A program made the translations under genes and the position numbers. A model generated the notes under the pieces. That model did not search any database. It was not told the origin of the DNA and was given only the letters and a program-made list of their open reading frames with translations. Shown in pieces: positions 53,494 to 64,000 of a DNA stretch of 64,000 nucleotides. Origin of the DNA: Arctopsyche grandis (Eukaryota > Arthropoda > Insecta > Trichoptera > Hydropsychidae); the NCBI RefSeq assembly GCF_051622035.1, contig NC_135362.1:26161001-26225000 (forward strand). The letters are read 5' to 3'. Within the stretch, counting starts at the first letter, position 1. The number at the start of each line of letters is the position of its first letter.

Positions 53494-56400
53494 GTTGTCT
53501 GAAAAATATAATAACTTAATTAAGTATTATTCATATATAAGTTTGATTCTATTTGCCTAACTACGTCCATACAAACAACTAACAATCACACTGTGAATGA
53601 TGATAGCATAAATATGTCTCATATTACTACTATTAGTATGAGTGTTAATAACAAGTTGTTCAGTTTTGCTTTCTTAAGAGGACTGTATACCCGAAACCTT
53701 AATTTTATTGCCGTTCCTTTCTTCGATATATATATTGAGTGAATGCGACAATATATATCAATATATATATTGAGTGAATTCGACCAGATAATACGGATTT
53801 TAAATCAACAAAATCGAGGTTTCGTATTCTCCAGTTTTCTCCTCCGAAACTGGACCAATTTTTAAAAAAATTTCATCATCGGTATGAGAAAGATATTTTC
53901 TATGCAACTGTGCGCGTATTTTTTTTAAAATCGACCGATAAACAAGCACGCTGGACTCTTTTCGTGGGTGTAAAAAAGAGGCGATTTTATAGATGTTTGG
54001 GGGCTCCTAGCTCCTATAAAAAATAAAAGCACAGATGCATGCCAATGGTAGATATCCATAGCATATTAAAAAATAATTTTCTAGTGCCATAATTGAGGAA
54101 GGAAGAAGTGTAATACGTTTGTATGGACAAGGCTTATTATATTTTTAAACATAAAACTAAGGCTTATTATATTTTTAAACTTCATAGTTTAAGAAGTGTT
54201 CAAAGCATAACCAAAAACTATTATTAAAAAATAATAATCATATATGAAAATTCTAAAATATTTAGCCGTAAATAATCTAATATATAATTTCGAAAGAGAC
54301 TTTGTATATATGTATTGTTGGTTCGTAACTTTGTAAACAAGTAAAAAATTTCCATGAATATGTGGGGACGGGGGACGAGCCTTTGCCCTCGGGGCGCGCC
54401 GGAGATGAAGGCCTGGGGCGCAGGCCCGAGGCGCGCCAGGGGCGAAAGCCTGGGGGTATATCGGGGGCGAAGGCCGGGGGTGAATCCGTGACGTTAAATT
54501 TAATAAAACAGAAACAAATGAATGTTCAAATAAATTTGAATATAACAAGACTATTCAAATAAATTTTTTACTATGAGATTGGCCATTTTTAAGCGGTTTA
54601 TATTACAACTGCCGAGCAAAGCCGGGTAAAACCACTAGAAAGATATAAAAATTAAAAAATCGTTACGAACCAGTTGAAAGTTTGTTTTTCACTTGCAATA
54701 GTTAGTAACAATGCATTAGTTAATAATAGTTAATAACAATGCGTAGTTCCCAACCCGATCTGTCAACGATAAGCGTTGGATATGGAAAGGTCTAAATAGG
54801 ATTAAATACGGCCTCAGACAAAATATTTTAAGTTGATGTCTTTCAAAGATTTGGGTGGGTATTTATTTATCTAGATCAGTGGCGGCTCGTGAAAATTCAT
54901 AGAGGGAGGGCTACATAGATTAATCGGTTTGTAACCAACTCGTTGACCATACCAGTTATCAAATGCAGACAAAAATAGCATGCATATGTATTATACTGGG
55001 AGATTTGCAGCCCTGCAGCCCATATAGACGGCAAAAATAGCATGCATTTGTACTATACTGGGAGGCTGTAGCCCCGCAGCCCATATAGACGAGCTGCCAC
55101 TGATCTAGATATCTGCGAAATGGCGAGGCTTTAACTATGTGGCGGCTCGCTTATACGACATGGTCGAGTTTGGTTGCCTTCCTGCGAGTGGGGACCAACT
55201 CGGCTGGGTTCGGAGAGCCACTACTCACTCTGCCTTTAGCTGTCATATAATAAACACGTGCATTAACATGCCAGTCGTCTCATTCGTTCATCCCCCATAA
55301 CTATAAAGCAACGTATGTCTTCTTTGTAATTTTATGAATCGAACTCACAAAACATCAGCCAGTTGGCAAATATCACGTCTACGTCCGTTGATTCGCGAGT
55401 AGAAAGAAAATTCTATAACTGTTGTATAGAATCAGTTTAAAGTGAATATCAGCACCATTGAAAGTTCTTGATAATAGGCCAAGTAAGCCAGGGGTCGGCA
55501 AACTTATTAGTCAACCGAGCCAAATTTCAACAGTACAACGATTGAGATTTCTTTTGAGAGCCAAACTTTTTTAATTTTAACTATATACATGTATACTGTT
55601 TATTAAAATTAAAGTTTTAAGTCTTAATTAAACTATAGGTACATTGAATAGAACTCGATATCATACTTAATAATTAATATATGATAATGATATCATACTT
55701 AATAATCTTATTTATTAATAAAAATTAAATTGTAAGTAAGGTATTATAGGGGATGGAACGAATGAGACGACTGGCTTGTTAATGTACGTTGATTTATTAT
55801 GACGGCCGAAAACGAAGTGATAGTAGCAACACTGAACACGGCCGCGTTGGTCCCAACTCGCAGGAAGGTGAACGAACTCGACCATGTCATATAGCGAGCC
55901 GCCACAGTATTATAGTATAGGGCGGGTTAAAGGTTTTGACCGTATCCCGGCCTATGGAAACTCTGTGGAGTTTGGAAGAAAATCTTTATTGCTCGATTAT
56001 GCCCGAGAAATGTTTTAAGGAAGCGAAACGTTTTAAACGATTCCTCTTGATAACTAACGTACCTTGCTATGCAGCAGAAGATCTGCGTACTCACTTTCTA
56101 TTTCATATTATTATCTGTAGTGCTGCTGGTCAGAATTGTATATGTATGTGTGACTCTAAGTCAATCGTTTCCTGACAGAGTTTGCTAATTTTTCTGATTT
56201 CATTGTTGAAACGGTGCCCGCATTAAATTGGCTAAAACTATCCTACCTACATATTACCGTACTATGTAACCACAATTTGAGTATGATTATTGTACAATTA
56301 AATTTATTTACAAGTTAAAGTTCATAGATGTCTCGTTAATTTCGAGTTTTCAGTGTCTCGTAATTCAGCGATTTATGTTATAGGACGGGTTAAAGGTTTC

Positions 56401-56594
56401 GACCGTTTCCCGGCCTATGGAAACTCAGTTGAGTTTGAAAGAGGATCGTTTATTTTTGTTCAATTGTTACAATGGTTATTGTATGTACGAAGAGGTTGGG
56501 CTTCGGAGAAGTGAGCTGGTTGAACTCCAGAGGTTCACTCTGGTGTTGGGAGCTGGTGCGTCGATTTATATACGTTCTGGGTTCGTTTCCAGGA

Positions 56595-56653
56595 CACGTG
56601 TGCTAGAGACACGTGTTGACCTGTTTTCGAGGCACGTGTCTTCGGTACACGTG
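56595..56653. promoter_or_regulatory. Cluster of four CACGTG E-boxes (copy B)
   Basis: This is the same cluster in the second copy, with CACGTG at 56,595, 56,610, 56,633 and 56,648. All four sites are unchanged between copies. Confidence 0.4.
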
Positions 56654-59600
56654 TGGTTTATAGCTATGGAGTCGTGTGCCACGCGTAAACGACTTTTCAG
56701 GACATGTGTCGCGGTTGCGTGATGACATCACTGTTGGGTTTCGTTCGTTTTACGATCGAGCGATGAACTCTTTCTTCTGGAATGGTCGAAGGGGACGTTG
56801 CCCTTGATTTATGCATGTTTGTACAGGATCGATGATGTGATCACTGGTTTTGATTCGTAATAGCACAAGTCGTGCTTTATTCCCACACTGTAATAAAAAT
56901 GCTGCATTGTTTGTAATTGGCTAGGAAGGCGCCTTGGGGTTTACTTGTTAGGCCTTCCTGGTATATACATATGTATACAAACAAAAAATAAAGAAGCAAA
57001 TATTTATATAAATTTTTAATGTTTTATTGAGATTTACAACAATAAGAATTTCATATGTGAATTTTTTATGCCATAAGAATTCTAAACATCTATACTTATA
57101 AATAGTGAGTATAAAAATTGACAACCTATAAAATTGACTCAATAATCTTTCAAACAATTTCACAGCTATGTGTGTTTATCTTGTATAAAATAAAACATAT
57201 TAAATAATATCATGTCATTAAAGTTTGCAAAATAACTGCTGCGCATTTTCAATCTAAAATACACGTGCAATTCATGTATCGTTGAGTGAACTATCACAGT
57301 ATAACTTCAAATGAATAGTTGGATTATATATAATATGTATACGCTCACATTTATATAACATAAAAATATAAACCGAATACGTATTCATGAAATACATGCA
57401 TGTATATGATATATACATTTAAATATGTAATTGGATTACATTGAATAAGAGTTAAATGTAGTATTATGTTTTGAAATATCAATATATATATATACACATT
57501 TGACATCTATGAACAAAACTAAATATTTATATAATAATATATTATATTATGTCTAAATCAATGTAAGCAAATCGATATCAGACTTCACAGTATGGATTTA
57601 TACTCTTAATCTACATATACATTAGAGTAGCATTCACTTTGCCGAAACATTTTGATTTCTTATCTTTTTTTTGCGGATGTAGAATATGCATAAAATATAA
57701 AAAAAATTGTATCTCAATTTTAAATGGTTGCAATAATTTATTTTCTGAAAAAAAAAACTAACAAGACCACCCATTTAAAGGTGAGGTATAATTTTTATAT
57801 TATATTTTTATTATATGTATGTATGTATATCCTTAAAATAAAACAATTAGACTATGCCACTATTACCACGACACATACTTTTTGGAATATTATAATAATC
57901 ATTTTTTCCGTCAAAGTGAGAGTCACTCAAAAATACATAGGTATATAAAAAGAATAATATTTTAAGTTTTATTTGCTTCTATGGATGCAATGAAAAAAAG
58001 TAAAAATGTCGAAATGGTCTAATATCAAAACTTAAATTTAAATTTCAGGCACATTATCCATAGTAGAAAAAATAAAATTTGTATATTTATGTTTATTCAT
58101 TTCAAAGGATCATACGAATTCGCCGGCGTATTGTTCTTGCACAAATTGAATACTTTAAGCGATAAAAATGATGGATAAATAACAATTACACTGATATATG
58201 CTTAGTTTGAAATAACACGGAAGAAACAACGATACAATCAATAAATTATTTATCATAATTTTACACAGATTAAATATAAAAATATATTGCCAAGTAAATA
58301 CAATTATTTAAAAAAAAGGATGATTTTATGTATGTGCAAGAAATTTTTTTAATAATAAACAATGTGCATTTAAGCATTCCATAATAATTTTATGATACAA
58401 AAAGGTATATATCGATGGCTTGGTGCACAGATATTGTATGTCCACTTTTGAATTTGTATCGAATTTAAAATTTGTAGGTGCTGGAATAATTCAGGTTTTT
58501 CTTTTCAAGGTAATTTTTGTATACCACTTGAATTACATTGAAAGGAAAAACCTGAATTATTCCAGCATCTACAAACTGAAAATTCGATACAAATTCAAAA
58601 ATGGACATACAATATTTATGCAACAAGCCATCGATATGTCGTATTGTTTAAAATACATCATAGTTCAGTGCTCATTTCGCCCTGCTCTGCAGATCTTGCA
58701 AATGTTTGAGCTTTGATCCCGTGCCGTGTCATGCCGTTGTACGTCGCTTCGGATGCTTTTCTGGTTTCGTTCAGTTTCCCTGAAGCCTATATACACAAAA
58801 AATATTATTTTCACGTACATAATACGCGGGAAAGTATAAAGATAAAATTATCAATACAAAGTTTAGAAATAAAACAACAGCATGATATTTAATCTGTGAT
58901 TTTCTGAACAATAAATGCATAAATTATATGGATCCATCAGCAACAACAATTCTTAATTTATCTAAATACATATAAAATCGATGCGGTGCAAACGATCGAC
59001 AAGCACCAGACAGACTGAACCACAGATTAACGACACGTGTACCTTATGCGTGCGCACTGCTCGCACTTACACTAAGCGAAATCTACCCGAAGTCCCGACA
59101 TACCTACCCTGTATACGTTCTGTGCTTCTGATAATTTAGTTCCGAATTTTGCCTTATTAAACTCGCCAGAAAGATCCAACTCAATTTTAATAATTGCATC
59201 TGTGCACATCGAAAGGTTACTCGTCATCTGATGTGCAATCTATCATTCGTGAAGTCGAGAATTGCGTTTAAAGCAGCCATCCAGTTAATCTGTGGTTCAG
59301 TCTGTCTGGCGCTTGTCGATCGTGTGCACCAAACCCATATAAAATCTATATGAAGTAGGAATTCAATTAAAAACTCTTCAGATGACTCAATCAGTGAGGG
59401 TAGCAGCAACGTAGTCTAATTCTACATATCTACAAAATAAAAATTAATGTTTGTTTTCTTGCTATGCAAATCTACAGTTTTAAATTTAAAATCACTGAAT
59501 TTGGTATACTATGTTACGATTTTATTAAAATGTTCCGTTTTGAACTTTTTTTTCGAATTTTCCTCTGCCCGAGAAACGGCAAGTAATTTGACTACTAACG

Positions 59601-60882
59601 AATAAAATTACAAGTGTGTTTGTATGTTTATCTTCAGTTAAAAGCCAAAATACTATATATAAATGAATTTGTCACGTTTTAGAAAACATGTATTGTTCAA
59701 CATGTAGTGTTCAACATGTATTCGACCAACTTTTTGATCTTTTAATATAAATTATTATGATAATTTCATTATTTGATAATCGACTATGTGTATGTGGTTT
59801 TTTCTAAGTAACTTAATAACAGACATCACCCAAGATATTGTTTAATGTATGTATATTTTTTAATTATTTAATTTTTAATGCATATTTTGATGTGTATCGA
59901 TGATAAATCATGCTTCCGTAACTTTGGAATGTTTGTAGATAATTTATTTCATATATAATTTGTTTATTATTATAACAGTTTAATATAATCATAATGTAAT
60001 ACATAAAAACATATGATAAAGAAATCAAAAAGAAAAGGATTGGGAAAAGGAATAAATTTTGGATTACATTATATTATATTATATTAAATTAAATTAATGT
60101 AAAATATGATATGAGTAACTAAAAGCAAATTAAAAGCAAAAGCGTATGACTATTTATCTACTGTCAATATGAATGGATAAAATAGTCAAGATAAGTGAAT
60201 GAAAAGTTGAACGTTACAATAATATTATGTTTATTTATAGTTGCGGAATAGTTTCAAAAGGATGAAATTTTTTATGACTAATCCAACCTAACCAATCACC
60301 TTCATTAAGTGCTCTTGAATAAGTATGTGATTATTCTATAATTTAAGTGCATTTTGGTTTACATATATACAAATTAAAAATACTTGTATCATACCTGGCA
60401 TCATAGTATCTGCAATGCTAAATCGGAATCTAAACTGATGCCGCAAGTATTTCTCATATTCATATTGAAATATTTAAAGCTTATGAATATATGTATATAT
60501 AAAATAAAACGTCGATAATAGCGACATCTTAATCTCGTAGATACACATGATATATAAGAATAATGTAAATATATATACAGAGTGGGGCAAAAACAATTAG
60601 ACGATTTGTATCTCGTAAATGAACACTTTAGCTGAGAAGTAAATGTGTATTCAGTATCTAAACAAAAGCAAAATACTAGTGTGTAAAAGTTTATAACATA
60701 ATATCTGTAATTCTGCTAAGATCCTTCAATATTTGAGTATAAATCTTTTGATTTTAATTTATGATCCACTAGGCATATGAATATGGAAACTCTAGTGACT
60801 CTTGTTAATCAAAAAAGTCTCATAAAAAAGCGTGTGGGTACAATTGTCGACTTGAAGGACAAAACAATAATATAATTGGGTT

Positions 60883-61495
60883 CAGTGGCGGCTCGTCTTT
60901 AAGGACAACCGGGGCACTGCCCCACACACATTTCTCCTATCCAAACAAGAAAATAGATTTTGTATATTGTTGGTGTCTCGAGTGTTTGTTTATCCCCCTC
61001 ACCAAGTGGTTAGTTCGTAATTCAATTTGGGCAGTCGCTCATCTGCCGTGGTCCCGTGGTCGCCAGCTTCAAATAGCCTGCTACTCTGGCACTTGCGAGT
61101 GGTACTGTATTTAGAGTGTAGACAGTCAGTGGAAGCAGAGAAAAAATCCGTATTACCGTATACAGAAGGTCGCTTTTAGTTGACTGCGAAAAGGTCTATA
61201 TGGGGCTCCGGTCGTTTACGTTCTCTATACGATTTGAAGAATACACGTTTTTCGATATTTTAACTGTATATGTTTAAATTGTCAATCACAATTTGATTTT
61301 TTTATTAATAAAATTTTTGCTTTTTCAGAACACAATGAACGAAGTCGATAATTTGTTGAAAAAAAGTCACTTTCCTTGCATAAAATGTTACTAAAAATAT
61401 ATTAAGTTAATTTTTTTTGGAAAAAAAAGCATGTAGGGGGGAAGGCTCTAGCCTCCTTGTGCCCCACCTGTTTTTAAAGTCACGACCCGCCCCTG
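60883..61495. mobile_element. Non-autonomous hAT-type element, 613 bp (copy B)
   Basis: This is the same insertion as 9,395-10,007, with the same ATTGGGTT target duplication on both sides. The insertion therefore predates the split of the two copies. Confidence 0.85.
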
Positions 61496-61678
61496 ATTGG
61501 GTTTATAATGTTATGGAAGTCTTAGATAGTCTATGTATAATATGTGTTATGATGTTATTTAGCTACTGAATGTTTACTTTTCAATTCAAGTGTTCATTAA
61601 GTTACTTACCGTTTAATAGTTTCCACCCAATTCTGCATTGATATAATTAAAAAGTGATCAATTTCAACTCATACTTAC

Positions 61679-61932
61679 TGAGTGCTCTCTATGAGCGGTT
61701 TTAAGATGATTTGGAGACTGTTATCCGTAGACGGACCTCCGTTTCGTTTCACGTTAGCGTTCGCATCCGTCTGTCGGGTCAGCGTAGAATGGACAGCGGT
61801 GGTGCTTCTACTAGCGTTTTTATAATGATCACTATGGTGAATACTATTACTGCGTAGGCTACCACCGTTCTGTCGATGATGACCCATAACAAAGATTCCG
61901 GAGTCTACAAAGTTGTTGTTGGACGCGTGTCT
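61679..61932 (-). CDS. EPB41L4A: EPB41L4A-like 3' exon (copy B)
   Basis: Second copy of the exon at 10,191-10,444 with identical translation, the same TAA/GTAAGT ambiguity at its end, and the same candidate micro-exon at 61,610-61,632. Confidence 0.7.
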
Positions 61933-63372
61933 CTGTTCACATCACATCAATTATTTCAAACACATTACACATTAAACTGTATAGTAATATAATAATTATA
62001 TATTGTATTTGTATTTGTACAGTGAACATTGTTTCTCTCGTTTAAAAAAAAAATTAAATCATTCCATCAATGTGTTCCAGCGACATACTAGTTGATGTAC
62101 AATAATGTGGATTATGGAAAATGATTGAATTTGAAGGCTCGTAAAGCTCTTTATAATAAATATATGTCTTTATAATGAATCAATGAGTGTTTTCCTTGCT
62201 TATAATATAGTAATGTTCCATTGAGCATATTTCAGTAATCGCACACTTCGGAGCTCATCGTTGTCTCGTTGAAAAACGCCGATGGGCGTTGTATTTTGAG
62301 CATGTACAAAGTAAACAAGAATACTACCCGTTAAGCCTTTCCAGATTGAATTGCAAAAAAATGCATTGAACATGGGTCGTGTAATCCGTGTCATTCATTT
62401 GTCAATGTTTATAAAGACTGGTTTACACTGGAATTTCTGAATTTATAACCATAGTAGAATTTCCCAATGGAAATCCCTAACTGCTGAGTATTTTAGATTG
62501 TGGCATGGCATTTAGGTTGTGAGCATTACATTTTAACAATAATGAATAAGATGAAACTAGTTTTGGAAAAATACATTCATTAATAGACTTCTTTAATTTA
62601 TTTTATATTGTTGCAAGATATATTAGAGAGTCTAAACACACCTTCACAAAACTTGAAATCCTCGGCGGTAGTTATCTAGGGTTTGTTTGGATTAGTTACA
62701 ATTTTTATACTTGCTTTCTATTGGATTTCTAAATAATTCTAGTTGGAAAGTTGGTGAAATTTTCAGCGTGGGGGGCTTTCAACAGAAAAGACGTTAGCAC
62801 CAAAGGGTTGTCAACAATTATTTTACAGATATTACTTAAACAAATAACTATAATTTTGTTCAAATTCATTAATTCGACGTATCGAAAATTTCCATTATAA
62901 AAAACAGCTTCAAAAAAATTGAAAAAGTATTTTAACTTGTATTTCAAAAACCTGACCTATTAAAAGTTTTAAGTTTTAGTCTGGAAATCTTAAAATTTGA
63001 CTACCTACCACCTGAAAATACTCTTGGTTGGGATCAATCACATCTCAACCGTATTGACAAACTTCAAAAATAACGATGAGCTCCGAAGCCTGTAAATACA
63101 TATGTATATGCGGTATGGAAAACGCTGCCTTAACCTCCATCGGCCAAATTCTAAAACGAGTCAAATCATACATGTGTGAATCTACATTGTTATCGATACT
63201 ATACCATAACCATTATAATTACAGAAGCCAGAAAAAGCACTACTTGTCGAAAGCGATCGATCAGTTTCAAAACTAAGTGTTATTCAGAGGTGTCTACGGT
63301 AACAACTGTGGTGTGAAAGAGGATATGTGTAAACGGTGTGAAGCATTAAAGCTCGAAATTAGGCCCACTCAC

Positions 63373-63787
63373 ATTGAAAGCATAGGTGGCATCACTACGC
63401 ACATAGTAGAGGGGTCCCCTGTGCTTGTTGAGTGTGGCTCGCCCCTCGGACTGTACGCTGGCCAGGGAGCGTAAGCTTCCCCCGGCGCGTCCACGTCCCA
63501 GTCTGGCCGTGCCTCGTGACTCCTGACCAACACCCCAGTCGCCCGGTGAACCAAATTTGTAAGCTAACCCTGTGTTAGAAGGCTGTACATATTTATTTAC
63601 AGCTGGATTGATGGGAGGCTTCTGGCGTGTAAGACTAAGGGATGCCAAGTCAGCCGAGAGGGAATGGGGAGTCAGGCAGTGGGGAGCCATGGAATATGGA
63701 ATCAGAGGGCGGAGGCTACTCACTGAGGGTGTGTTGATTTGTTGTCTTACACCATTCACGGCAGGACATTTCGCACTGTCACTCGAT
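63373..63787 (-). CDS. EPB41L4A: EPB41L4A-like long 3' exon (copy B)
   Basis: Second copy of the exon at 11,875-12,289 with identical translation and splice sites. In copy B the upstream exons would lie beyond the right edge of the window. Confidence 0.8.
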
Positions 63788-64000
63788 CTGAAAGCATACA
63801 ATCGTAGAAATGCTGTGAAAGAGATTCTTTACATTAAAATACATTGATACTGTATATGTTATGCATTAATTTCATGACGAATTTCAACGTTAAGATTTGG
63901 ATCTACATGAAAAGGTTTCAGTGAATATTCGACAACAAGTACTTATGTAGTAGTACTTAAAATAAATTTATTACTTATGACAAGTTCCGTAACAATGGAC

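Larger units (their letters stand above)
53494..61609. other. Copy B of the non-coding stretch 1,997-10,121
   Basis: It carries the same elements as copy A in the same order: GC-rich block, hAT MITE (about 54,883-55,108), long-TIR element, interrupted SINE, palindromic MITE (about 58,409-58,637), inverted-repeat element and the 613-bp hAT element. No extra gene is seen. Confidence 0.7.
51497..64000. repeat. Copy B of the large duplication
   Basis: This block is in the same orientation as 1-12,502. The offset is 51,496 at the left edge, 51,497 after an extra T near 53,385, about 51,488 through the middle after a deletion in the GC-rich block, and 51,498 at the right edge. It runs into the window end, so its true right end is unseen. 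Just left of 51,497 the sequence is a LINE fragment and simple repeats, which gives one edge to test against whatever precedes window position 1. Confidence 0.97.

Noticed and set aside
1-64000. CRISPR arrays, bacterial operons, prophage
   Set aside because: No regular spacer-repeat pattern or prokaryotic gene; splice sites and gene families are animal.

Overview
The window looks like nuclear DNA of an insect (arthropod at least). It is AT-rich, its genes have introns, and it is crowded with MITEs, tRNA-derived SINEs and CR1/Jockey-type LINEs. Recognisable genes are animal-specific: the L27 start of Patj, a 4.1-like FERM protein of the EPB41L4A type, a CRTAP/leprecan-family protein and a ZNF532/592/687-type zinc-finger protein. 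The order of insect cannot be fixed from this sequence.

Layout. 1-12,502 is almost identical to 51,497-64,000 (offset 51,496-51,498 at the ends). This repeat holds the two-exon zinc-finger gene (minus strand) and the last recognised exons of the EPB41L4A-like gene (minus). 10.2-22.8 kb holds 14 exons of the EPB41L4A-like gene that join in phase without a stop, from the F2/F3 part of the FERM domain to a long Arg/Ser-rich tail. 22.8-42.36 kb has no gene I can recognise; it holds SINEs, Helitron-like copies, nested MITEs, a degenerate ~350-bp tandem array and a LINE fragment. 42.37-43.09 kb holds the first three coding exons of Patj (minus). A ~3.7-kb LINE (minus) lies just upstream in an inferred Patj 5'UTR intron. 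47.5-48.2 kb holds two MITEs with clear target-site duplications. 48.9-50.2 kb is an intronless CRTAP-like gene (plus). The second copy of the repeat follows.

Interpretation. Patj has only its 5' exons here, and the EPB41L4A-like gene lacks its 5' exons. Both missing parts should lie in 22.8-42.36 kb, where I see neither. One explanation covers this: a tandem duplication of ~51.5 kb, real or made by the assembly, with one end inside a Patj intron and the other inside an EPB41L4A intron. The ancestral order would be Patj - CRTAP - zinc finger - EPB41L4A, and the junction would lie in the gene-free stretch. By eye the copies differ by roughly 16 substitutions and a handful of indels in 12.5 kb, so the event is either very recent or two haplotypes joined end to end.

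The genes do not form an operon. Patj belongs to the apical Crumbs polarity complex, the EPB41L4A-like protein is a cortical FERM adaptor, CRTAP-like proteins act in the ER on collagen, and the zinc-finger protein is probably nuclear. The most notable element-level signals are a canonical -1 slippery heptamer at the ORF1 stop of the LINE, a pair of ~394-bp palindromic elements with 9-bp target duplications, and a conserved 3' hairpin in the SINE family.
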